The notes beneath the pieces are model-generated. The model searched no databases. It saw only the letters and a list, made by a program, of their open reading frames with translations, and had not been told where the DNA came from. From Thiomonas sp. (GTDB lineage Bacteria > Pseudomonadota > Gammaproteobacteria > Burkholderiales > Burkholderiaceae_C), in assembly GCA_028706735.1 (NCBI GenBank), contig JAQTVS010000207.1, positions 1-5,605 on the forward strand: a DNA stretch of 5,605 nt. The letters run 5' to 3'. Both the position numbers and the translations under genes were made by a program. Shown piece by piece: positions 1-5,220 of the stretch (positions within the stretch are counted from its first letter, which is position 1; the number at the start of each line of letters is the position of its first letter).

Positions 1-60
1 CGCAGGCGAAGCCATGCGGGACAGCAGGGGAAATGAGGAAGTCACCATCGTTCAACGCAA

Positions 61-567
61 TCAGGGACGGCTACCGCGCCGCATGGCCGCGAGCAGCACA
101 ATAAAAATCGCAGCAAACCCCGCAGCCGACCAGAACGGCAGCGCCAGCCCGAAAACCGCAGGGGTGTCGGCGCACAAACCATCCGCACGGAACATCCAGG
201 GCATCCACTGGGTGACGCTCCAGTGATTGATGACCGCGGCCAGCGGGTCCAGGCCACAAAGCTGCCCCGGATGCAGCACCAGCCAGATATGGCGGACGGC
301 AAATCCCAGGCCAACCAGCGCACTGAGCGCCGCCAGACCTTGCGACAGGCGCGCCGCCAGGGTGGAGCCCGCGCGCAACACGCTCAGGGCAGACAGCGCA
401 AAGCCGAGCACGCCCAGATACGCCATGCGCTGCAGGATGCACAGCGGACAGGGAGCGAAGCCCTGGCGCTGCAACCACAGCGCTCCGCCCAAAGCGCCGA
501 GCGCGGTCGCTGCGGCAAGGGCTGAAAGCGCAGCGGCGCCAGGCGCGGGATGGCGATGGATGGTCAA
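61..567 (-). CDS. dsbB: Disulfide bond formation protein B (DsbB)
   Basis: This inner-membrane protein reoxidises periplasmic DsbA and passes the electrons to quinone. The 168-residue product has the family's usual length and four hydrophobic segments at about residues 11-31, 44-66, 72-92 and 140-162. Both redox cysteine pairs are present: C40-P-L-C43 in the first periplasmic loop and C104/C132 in the second. These match C41/C44 and C104/C130 of E. coli DsbB. R47 falls at the position of the quinone-binding Arg48. The start is a TTG codon, chosen because AGAGG (573-577 on the complementary strand) lies 5 bases upstream and no ATG occurs before the first motif. It is the last complete gene of the leftward xseB-ispA-dsbB cluster and begins 31 bases after the ispA stop. 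The motifs make the identification strong; only the exact start is uncertain. Confidence 0.95.
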   Translation of the reverse strand: MTIHRHPAPGAAALSALAAATALGALGGALWLQRQGFAPCPLCILQRMAYLGVLGFALSALSVLRAGSTLAARLSQGLAALSALVGLGFAVRHIWLVLHPGQLCGLDPLAAVINHWSVTQWMPWMFRADGLCADTPAVFGLALPFWSAAGFAAIFIVLLAAMRRGSRP

Positions 568-598
568 GTGAGCCTCTTGGTCAAGGATGCCGATGCAA

Positions 599-1579
599 TC
601 AATGCTCGCGCAGCACGATCAGATCGGCCAGATCCCGCAGCCGTTGACTGGACGCGCACTGTGCCGCAGGCAAGGTGTCAAGCGCCGCCTGCGCCTTGTC
701 GCGCAGGGCATGCGCCAGATGACGCGCGGCATCAAGGCCGAGCGCGGAGACATAGGTGGACTTGTTCTGCTGCGCGTCCTTGCCCGCCGTCTTGCCCAGC
801 GTGGCGGAATCTGCGGTGACATCCAAAATATCGTCCACCACCTGAAAAGCCAGGCCGATCGCTTCACCGTAAGTTTCCAGCGCCGAATCAATCGACGCCT
901 GCTGAGCCGCGGCGCGAGGGTCGCGCCCCGCCCCGGCGCAGGCCGCGCCCATCAGCACGCTGGCCTTGAGCAAAGCACCGGTCTTGCGGCTGTGCATGTG
1001 CATCAGATCGTCACCGTTGATGGCGCTGCCGGTGGCGAGAATGTCCAGGGTCTGCCCTCCAGCCATGCCGTCCGCACCCGAGGCGCGTGCCAGCAGCGCG
1101 CACAGCCGGGCCTGCAGCGCCGGAGCAACGCCGTTGTCCGGGGTGAGCACTTCGTAGGCCAGCGCCTGCAGCGCGTCGCCGGCAAGCAGGGCCAGCGCCT
1201 CGCCAAAGCGCACATGCGTGGTGGGCTGGCCGCGGCGCAACACATCGTCGTCCATGCAGGGCAGATCGTCATGCACCAGCGAATACGCATGCACCAGTTC
1301 CACTGCACAGGCGGCGCGGTCCAGCGCCGCGGCATCCGCCTGCACGCACTCGCCCGCTGCCCACACCAGCAATGGGCGCACGCGCTTGCCGCCAAGCGCC
1401 GCCGCGTAATGCATGGCTTCGTGCAGTTGCGGCACCAGAGGATGCACCTGCGGAACGAAGCGCGCGATCAAGGACTGTGCCTTGAACTGATGCTGGCGCA
1501 TCCACTCCTCGAACGGCACGCTGACGACCGCGGGCCGCGCCTGCGAGCGCTCGCCCTGCAAGGCTTCAGACACGGTCAT
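599..1579 (-). CDS. ispA: Farnesyl diphosphate synthase (polyprenyl synthetase family)
   Basis: This enzyme condenses isopentenyl diphosphate with dimethylallyl and geranyl diphosphate to give farnesyl diphosphate, the precursor of quinone side chains and undecaprenyl carriers. Visible motifs over 326 residues are GGKRxRP (63-69), the first Asp-rich motif beginning D104-D105 with D110-D111-D112 and then LRRGxPTxH, GGQxLD (174-179), K199-T-G, and the second Asp-rich motif D249-D-I-L-D253. The four-residue spacing in the first motif and the aromatic Y99 five residues before it fit bacterial (type II) farnesyl synthases. The ATG at 1579 overlaps the end of xseB by 14 bases. An SD-like GGAGG abuts this ATG directly, whereas a GTG two codons later (1573) is 6 bases from it, so translation may start there. 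The protein is longer than the usual roughly 300 residues, with the excess at the N-terminus. A geranyl(geranyl) diphosphate product is less likely but not excluded. Confidence 0.95.
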   Translation of the reverse strand: MTVSEALQGERSQARPAVVSVPFEEWMRQHQFKAQSLIARFVPQVHPLVPQLHEAMHYAAALGGKRVRPLLVWAAGECVQADAAALDRAACAVELVHAYSLVHDDLPCMDDDVLRRGQPTTHVRFGEALALLAGDALQALAYEVLTPDNGVAPALQARLCALLARASGADGMAGGQTLDILATGSAINGDDLMHMHSRKTGALLKASVLMGAACAGAGRDPRAAAQQASIDSALETYGEAIGLAFQVVDDILDVTADSATLGKTAGKDAQQNKSTYVSALGLDAARHLAHALRDKAQAALDTLPAAQCASSQRLRDLADLIVLREH

Positions 1580-1850
1580 CCTCCTCGTCAGGCTCGACAC
1601 GCAGGGGTTTGAGTTGCTCGCCGTCAAGCACCTGCACCTGCTGCTCCACCGCCTGCAGCTTGCCGCGGCAAAACTGCAGAAGAAAATTGCCGCGCTTGTA
1701 GGCGGACAGGGTGTCGTCCAGACTGAGTTGTCCGGCTTCCATCGCCTGCACGATCTGCTCAAGTTCGGTCAGCGCCTCTTCGTAGCTGGCCGGGGCCTGA
1801 TCGGGGTTGCGGGCTGGTTTGGCGGCGGGCATGTTGTCAAGCCGGGCCAT
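1566..1850 (-). CDS. xseB: Exodeoxyribonuclease VII small subunit
   Basis: This is the small subunit of exonuclease VII. Several XseB copies assemble on XseA to degrade single-stranded DNA to oligonucleotides in the cytoplasm. The 94-residue product carries the family core from about residue 22 to 76: S-Y-E-E-A-L-x-E-L-E-x-I-V, then the E-x-G-x-L-S-L-D-D turn (38-46) and a second helix with Y51-K-R-G. The N-terminus is Pro/Ala-rich and the C-terminal tail acidic (E-E-D-D), as often seen in betaproteobacterial members. No strong ribosome binding site precedes the ATG at 1850. An in-frame ATG at 1832 is the alternative, but it also lacks one. The gene heads the leftward cluster and overlaps ispA by 14 bases, so the two are likely translationally coupled. 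The large subunit XseA is not encoded in this window. Confidence 0.93.
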   Translation of the reverse strand: MARLDNMPAAKPARNPDQAPASYEEALTELEQIVQAMEAGQLSLDDTLSAYKRGNFLLQFCRGKLQAVEQQVQVLDGEQLKPLRVEPDEEDDRV

Positions 1851-1942
1851 GTCCGCGGCAATGCGCGGCGACCCTGGTGGCTGAATGAGGAAAGCGGTTC
1901 ATTTTAGGCGCGTCAGACAGCTTTGCCGCGATGTGGCGACTC

Positions 1943-1948
1943 TACAAT
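1943..1948 (+). promoter_or_regulatory. Candidate -10 element for the Rieske gene
   Basis: TACAAT matches the sigma-70 -10 consensus at five of six positions and lies 58 bases before the start codon at 2006, which would give a leader of roughly 50 nucleotides. The best -35 candidate is the poor TTGCCG at 1923-1928, with a spacer of only 14. This is therefore a suggestion, possibly an activator-dependent promoter. Confidence 0.35.
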
Positions 1949-1987
1949 CGACGGACTGTTTGGACCCTGGCATTTTTTAACGAATTG

Positions 1988-2003
1988 TGGAGGTGCACCC
2001 CCA
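1988..2003 (+). promoter_or_regulatory. Ribosome binding site inside an inverted repeat
   Basis: GGAGG at 1989-1993 is the only Shine-Dalgarno-like sequence before the Rieske gene, 12 bases from the ATG at 2006, which is rather far. It lies inside the near-palindrome TGGAGGTGCACCCCCA, which is symmetric except for one A/C pair. As RNA it would fold into a short stem with a UGCA loop that buries the whole Shine-Dalgarno sequence. As DNA it could instead be an operator. Confidence 0.45.
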
Positions 2004-2005
2004 TC

Positions 2006-3112
2006 ATGTCCGATTTGAGCATTCGCCTGTCGCAGGATCACCTGCAGTTGCCGGTTTCGACCTATTTCGATGACGATCTGTTCAAGCTGGAGCAGGAACA
2101 GATCTTCCGCTCCGGCCCGCGCTACCTCGGACATGAACTCACGGCGCCCAAAATCGGTGACTATGCCGCGCTCGCCCAGGAAGGGGAAGGGCGCGCGCTG
2201 ATTCACGGCCCCGAGGGCATCGAGCTCCTGTCCAACGTCTGCCGCCACCGGCAAGCGGTCATGTTGCGCGGCATGGGCAGCACCGGCAAGAACATCGTCT
2301 GCCCGCTGCATCGATGGACCTACGGCCTTGATGGCCAGCTCGTCGGCGCCCCCCACTTCGAGCAAGATCCCTGCCTGCATTTGCAGCAGTACCCCTTGCA
2401 GCGCTGGAACGGCATGCTGTTCGAGGACAACGGCTACCCCATGGCGCAGACCATGGAGCAACTCGCCGTGCTGAAGGAATTCGACTTCACCGGCTTTGTG
2501 CATGACCACACCGAAATGCACCTCTGCAACTACAACTGGAAGACCTTCATCGAGGTCTATCTGGAGGACTATCACGTCGTGCCCTTCCATCCCGGCTTGG
2601 GCAAGTTCGTCGACTGCAACGTTCTGCAGTGGCAGTTCGCCCCCGAATGGAGCGTGCAGACCGTGGGGGTGCATGAGGGCCTGCAGCACCCGGGCAGTGC
2701 GGTTTACAGCAAATGGCATCAGGCGGTGCTGAACTTCCGCTCCGACAAGAAGCTGCCGGAGCACGGCGCCATCTGGCTCACGTTGTATCCGAACATCATG
2801 CTGGAGTGGTATCCGCATGTGCTCGTGGTCTCCACGCTCTATCCGCTGGGGCCGCAGAAAACCCTGAACATGGTGGAGTTTTTCTATCCCGAAGAAATTG
2901 CCGCATTCGAGCGCGAGTTCATCATGGCCGAGCGTGCCGCCTATATGGAAACCTGCGCCGAGGACGACGAAATCGCCGAGCGCATGGACGCCGGCCGCAA
3001 AGCCCTGTTCGAACGCGGGGACGACCAACATGGGCCGTATCAGTCGCCAATGGAAGATGGCATGCGCCATTTCCACGCCTGGTACCGCAACAAACTGCAA
3101 GTGCCAGCCTGA
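2006..3112 (+). CDS. Rieske-type ring-hydroxylating oxygenase, catalytic (alpha) subunit
   Basis: This is a Rieske non-heme iron oxygenase, a cytoplasmic enzyme that uses O2 and electrons from a reductase to hydroxylate or demethylate a substrate. The 368-residue product has a Rieske domain (about 35-150) with C79-x-H81, a 17-residue gap and C99-x-x-H102, which bind the 2Fe-2S cluster. A SRPBCC catalytic domain (about 165-365) follows, with N-W-K at 177-179 and H190-x4-H195 as mononuclear iron ligands. The third ligand is probably D320 or D321. The residue three before the first His is E187, where naphthalene dioxygenase has Asp205; carnitine monooxygenase CntA also uses Glu here. The ATG at 2006 is preferred over an upstream in-frame ATG at 1931 because the homologous part starts soon after it and a GGAGG lies between them. 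No beta subunit, ferredoxin or reductase is nearby, so redox partners must come from elsewhere. The substrate cannot be read from the sequence. The downstream sulfurtransferase is probably on the same transcript. Confidence 0.9.
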   Translation: MSDLSIRLSQDHLQLPVSTYFDDDLFKLEQEQIFRSGPRYLGHELTAPKIGDYAALAQEGEGRALIHGPEGIELLSNVCRHRQAVMLRGMGSTGKNIVCPLHRWTYGLDGQLVGAPHFEQDPCLHLQQYPLQRWNGMLFEDNGYPMAQTMEQLAVLKEFDFTGFVHDHTEMHLCNYNWKTFIEVYLEDYHVVPFHPGLGKFVDCNVLQWQFAPEWSVQTVGVHEGLQHPGSAVYSKWHQAVLNFRSDKKLPEHGAIWLTLYPNIMLEWYPHVLVVSTLYPLGPQKTLNMVEFFYPEEIAAFEREFIMAERAAYMETCAEDDEIAERMDAGRKALFERGDDQHGPYQSPMEDGMRHFHAWYRNKLQVPA

Positions 3113-3144
3113 CGCGCGTTTTCCTCCACAACCCCCACTGCGCA

Positions 3145-4023
3145 ATGCCGACTCCCTACACCACCCTGATTTCCGCCGCCGAACTGTTGCAGTTGTCCGG
3201 CGCCTTGATTGCGGATTGCAGCCACGACCTCGCCGACCCGCAGGCAGGCCAGCGCGACTATGCCGCAGCACATATTCCAGGCGCGCTGTTTTTGCACCTC
3301 GACCGCGACCTGTCCGCTCCGATGACCGGACGCAACGGCCGTCACCCGCTGCCCGATGCACAGGCGTTCGCAGACCGCCTCGCGCAGCTCGGCCTGAAGC
3401 AGAATCAGCAGGTCATCGCCTATGACCGCGCCGGCGGCGGATTTGCCGTGCGTCTGTGGTGGATGCTGCGCTGGCTCGGCCACGATGCGGTCGCCGTGCT
3501 CGACGGCGGCTGGCAGGCCTGGGTGGCCGCAGGCGGCGCGAGCGAGGGCGTGGCGCCCGCGCCGCGCGCGCCCGGAAATTTCATCCGCCACCCCTCGCTG
3601 GTCGGCGACGTGCCGGCCCAGGGTGTGCTCGACAACCTGCGTAGCGCACACAAGCTGGTGCTCGATGCCCGCGCGCCCGAACGCTATGCCGGCGAGGTGG
3701 AACCCATCGATCCGGTGGCCGGGCATATTCCCGGGGCGAAGAACCGTTTCTTTCAGACCAATCTGCAGCCGGACGGCACCTTCAAGTCGCGCGAGCAACT
3801 CCGCGAAGAATTCACCGCCTTGCTCGAAGACTGGGACCCGCGCGATGTGATTCACCACTGCGGCTCCGGCGTGTCTGGCTGCCATAACCTGCTCGCCATG
3901 ACGCACGCCGGACTCGACGGCAGCCTGCTCTATCCCGGCTCCTGGAGCGAGTGGTGCGCAGACCCGGCACATCCCGTGGCCACAGGACGCGCTCCGGGCA
4001 AGCAGGGAGATGCGAACACTTGA
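3145..4023 (+). CDS. sseA: Sulfurtransferase, two-domain rhodanese (3-mercaptopyruvate type)
   Basis: This enzyme moves sulfane sulfur from a donor such as 3-mercaptopyruvate or thiosulfate to cyanide or thiol acceptors through a cysteine persulfide. The 292-residue product holds two rhodanese domains. The N-terminal one (about 5-130) is catalytically silent, with D94 where the cysteine would be, followed by R-L-W-W-x-L-R and V-L-D-G-G-W (118-123). The C-terminal one (about 155-285) has D-A-R-x-x-x-R-Y (174-181), G-H-I-P-G-A (193-198) and the active loop C239-G-S-G-V-S. A CGSGV loop marks mercaptopyruvate sulfurtransferases, while CRKGV marks thiosulfate enzymes. A second cysteine, C246, follows seven residues later. 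The ATG at 3145 fits the family N-terminus but has no visible Shine-Dalgarno sequence. The stop of the Rieske gene is only 32 bases upstream, so translation may depend on that gene. The domain identity is certain; the donor preference is inferred from the loop. Confidence 0.92.
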   Translation: MPTPYTTLISAAELLQLSGALIADCSHDLADPQAGQRDYAAAHIPGALFLHLDRDLSAPMTGRNGRHPLPDAQAFADRLAQLGLKQNQQVIAYDRAGGGFAVRLWWMLRWLGHDAVAVLDGGWQAWVAAGGASEGVAPAPRAPGNFIRHPSLVGDVPAQGVLDNLRSAHKLVLDARAPERYAGEVEPIDPVAGHIPGAKNRFFQTNLQPDGTFKSREQLREEFTALLEDWDPRDVIHHCGSGVSGCHNLLAMTHAGLDGSLLYPGSWSEWCADPAHPVATGRAPGKQGDANT

Positions 4024-4055
4024 GGCGCACTGATGCTTCAGGTTGCATGGCCGGT

Positions 4056-4069
4056 TTGATCTGCAACAA
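4056..4069 (+). promoter_or_regulatory. FNR/Anr-type binding site before the stress-protein pair
   Basis: TTGAT-CTGC-AACAA matches the FNR/Anr consensus TTGAT-N4-ATCAA at nine of ten defined bases. Its centre is at about 4062.5. Weak -10 candidates (CATATG at 4095-4100 or TATGGT at 4097-4102) would place the transcription start roughly 42-48 bases downstream of that centre, near the class II activator position of -41.5. An overlapping inverted repeat, GTTGCA (4042-4047) and TGCAAC (4062-4067), covers the same bases. FNR-family control of universal stress proteins is known in other proteobacteria; here it is inferred from the site alone. Confidence 0.55.
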
Positions 4070-4167
4070 GCCTTGCCATACATTCCAGGAGCAGCATATG
4101 GTTGATGATTGAGCGTTTGCAAAGAAGTCCGGCCCGATCAGTTTTTCCAACCGAAACGGAGATTTCC

Positions 4168-4602
4168 ATGTACAAAAAAATTCTCGTCCCCACCGACGGA
4201 TCAGAAACCGGAGGCAAGGTCATCGCCCACGCCGTGGCGCTGGCCAAGAGTTGCGGCGCTGCGATGGTTGGACTCAACGTCACCGACCCCTATCCTTACT
4301 CTGGCCTGGCGGAGTCCGTGCCCATCACCGCAGACCAGTACCGTGTGCATGTGACCCGACTCGCGGAAGACGCACTGAAGCCCCTGCAGGGCGCAGCGCA
4401 GGCTGCGGGCGTCGCGTTCGAGCCGGTGATCGCTGAAGATATCCACCCCTGGAAAGCCATGCTCGATGTCGCCAAGGATCGCGGCTGCGATCTGGTGGTC
4501 ATCGCCTCGCATGGCCGCCACGGGGTTCAGGCGCTGCTGCTGGGCAGTGAAACCCAAAAACTGCTGACCCATTCCACCATTCCGGTGCTGGTTCTGCGCT
4601 GA
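4168..4602 (+). CDS. Universal stress protein, UspA family (first of tandem pair)
   Basis: This is a small cytoplasmic stress-survival protein of the nucleotide-binding Usp fold, probably a dimer. The 144-residue product begins with the strand M-Y-K-K-I-L-V-P-T-D10-G-S, whose Asp contacts adenine in ATP-binding members. It ends with the phosphate loop A113-S-H-G116, nine residues, then G126-S127 and the final strand P-V-L-V-L. Only the first Gly of the G-x2-G-x9-G-S motif is replaced by Ala, so ATP binding is likely. The ATG at 4168 has GGAG at 4158-4161, 6 bases upstream. In-frame starts at 4102 and 4105 would add about 21 residues unlike the family and are rejected. An FNR-like box lies about 100 bases upstream. 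The second Usp gene follows after 63 bases. The precise cellular role cannot be told from the sequence. Confidence 0.93.
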   Translation: MYKKILVPTDGSETGGKVIAHAVALAKSCGAAMVGLNVTDPYPYSGLAESVPITADQYRVHVTRLAEDALKPLQGAAQAAGVAFEPVIAEDIHPWKAMLDVAKDRGCDLVVIASHGRHGVQALLLGSETQKLLTHSTIPVLVLR

Positions 4603-4608
4603 TTCACC

Positions 4609-4639
4609 CCGCCGGGAGCGACGTTCTCGAAACCGGCGG
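4609..4639 (+). other. Hairpin between the two stress-protein genes
   Basis: CCGCCGG (4609-4615) and CCGGCGG (4633-4639) form a perfect 7-base inverted repeat with a 17-base loop, inside which GAG (4616-4618) and CTC (4626-4628) could add three pairs. No run of T follows, so it does not look like an intrinsic terminator. It may be a processing or stability element between the two cistrons, ending 15 bases before the second gene's GGAG. Confidence 0.4.
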
Positions 4640-4665
4640 CAACACCTCAAAAATGGAGCACTCCC

Positions 4666-5100
4666 ATGTTCAATCACATCCTCCTGTCCACCGACGGCTC
4701 GGAGCTGTCCGAGAAAGCCCTGCCCTATGCCGTTGAACTGGCAAAGAAATTCGGCTCCACACTCACCGTCGCGTCAGTCATTGATCTGTATCCGTATATC
4801 GGCGCCATTGAAGTGATGCCTGTCGGCATGGACCAGTGGCAGGACGAAGTGCGCAAGCAGGCCGAAGCCGCCTTGCAGCGCATGCGCAACAGCCTGCAGG
4901 CCGCGGGGCTGAGCTGCGACACCTTGGTAGAAGAAGATGCGCAGGCTTGGCGCGGGCTGCTGGCCGTCGCTCAAAAGCAGGGCTGTGACGCCATCATCAT
5001 TGCCTCGCATGGGCGTGGCGGCATGAGTTCCGCCGTACTCGGCAGCCAGACTTCGCGCGTGCTGTCCCATTCCAAGCTGCCGGTTCTGGTGGTGCGCTGA
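4666..5100 (+). CDS. Universal stress protein, UspA family (second of tandem pair)
   Basis: This is the second Usp-fold protein, also 144 residues, and it aligns with the first without any gap: I count 62 identical positions of 144. It has I-L-L-S-T-D10-G-S at the N-terminus, the shared Y-P-Y at 42-44, and the nucleotide loop A113-S-H-G116, nine residues, G126-S127, so it too is of the ATP-binding type. Gly-Gly at 118-119 replaces the His-Gly of its partner. GGAG at 4655-4658 stands 7 bases before the ATG at 4666. With 63 bases between the genes and no terminator-like T run, both are probably on one transcript. The equal length suggests an old tandem duplication and possible heterodimers. No intrinsic terminator is evident after the stop; a weak CGCAG/CTGCG stem (5140-5167) is the only candidate. 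Confidence 0.93.
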   Translation: MFNHILLSTDGSELSEKALPYAVELAKKFGSTLTVASVIDLYPYIGAIEVMPVGMDQWQDEVRKQAEAALQRMRNSLQAAGLSCDTLVEEDAQAWRGLLAVAQKQGCDAIIIASHGRGGMSSAVLGSQTSRVLSHSKLPVLVVR

Positions 5101-5129
5101 ATCGCTGCTCCTGGCCAGCCGGAAACCGA

Positions 5130-5192
5130 TCAGCCGTTGCGCAGCTTGTCCACCGGAAAACTCTGCGAAAATCCTTTCTCGGCCTGACGCAT
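5130..5192 (-). CDS. Possible 20-residue ORF after the hydrolase gene
   Basis: An ATG at 5192 on the minus strand opens a 20-codon frame ending in TGA at 5130, with AGGA four bases before the ATG. It is in the same frame as the upstream hydrolase, so it could also be a C-terminal extension reached by reading through that gene's TAG. The residues are mixed and protein-like, with charged residues at both ends, but I recognise no family. A chance frame is the most likely explanation. Confidence 0.15.
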   Translation of the reverse strand: MRQAEKGFSQSFPVDKLRNG

Positions 5193-5204
5193 GCCGTCCT
5201 GTGG

Positions 5205-5220
5205 CGCCGACTAGTCGGCG
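5205..5220. repeat. Perfect 16-base palindrome at the hydrolase stop codon
   Basis: CGCCGACTAGTCGGCG reads the same on both strands. As RNA it gives a six-pair GC-rich stem with a CUAG loop, and on the hydrolase transcript that loop holds the UAG stop codon. Neither strand has a T run after it, so it is not a typical intrinsic terminator. It lies between convergent genes, where a hairpin could still affect 3' ends of both transcripts. Confidence 0.6.

Larger units (their letters stand above)
1851..2005. promoter_or_regulatory. Divergent intergenic region, xseB / Rieske gene
   Basis: These 155 bases separate the leftward xseB cluster from the rightward Rieske-sulfurtransferase pair, so they should hold promoters for both directions. 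On the minus strand, TAAAAT (complement of 1901-1906) resembles a sigma-70 -10 element about 50 bases before the xseB start, but I cannot find a convincing -35 box at 16-18 bases. On the plus strand, a TACAAT lies at 1943-1948 (listed separately). No tandem operator repeats were seen. Confidence 0.5.

Noticed and set aside
1..48. Possible start of another minus-strand gene (ATG at 48, open to the window edge)
   Set aside because: Only 16 codons are visible, with no ribosome binding site and no recognisable residues, so it cannot be told from chance.
587..1612. 341-codon plus-strand frame opposite ispA
   Set aside because: It lies antisense to a gene with all polyprenyl synthetase motifs. The product is rich in Arg, His and Gln, typical of a shadow frame.
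1931..2005. 25-residue N-terminal extension of the Rieske protein from an ATG at 1931
   Set aside because: It contains the likely -10 element and the Shine-Dalgarno sequence of the downstream start, and its residues do not resemble the family N-terminus.
1913..3361. 482-codon open frame on the minus strand, antisense to the Rieske gene
   Set aside because: It is the mirror of a confidently identified gene with full motifs. Long antisense frames are expected in GC-rich DNA, and its translation has no recognisable domain.
3040..4122. 360-codon minus-strand frame opposite the sulfurtransferase
   Set aside because: It is a shadow of a two-domain rhodanese with an intact active loop; no domain is visible in the antisense product.
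4609..4639. Intrinsic terminator between the two usp genes
   Set aside because: The stem is good, but the following bases are A/C-rich without a T run, so termination is unlikely.
5140..5180. Intrinsic terminator after the second usp gene
   Set aside because: The CGCAG/CTGCG stem is only five pairs with a 17-base loop and is followed by mixed sequence rather than a T tract.
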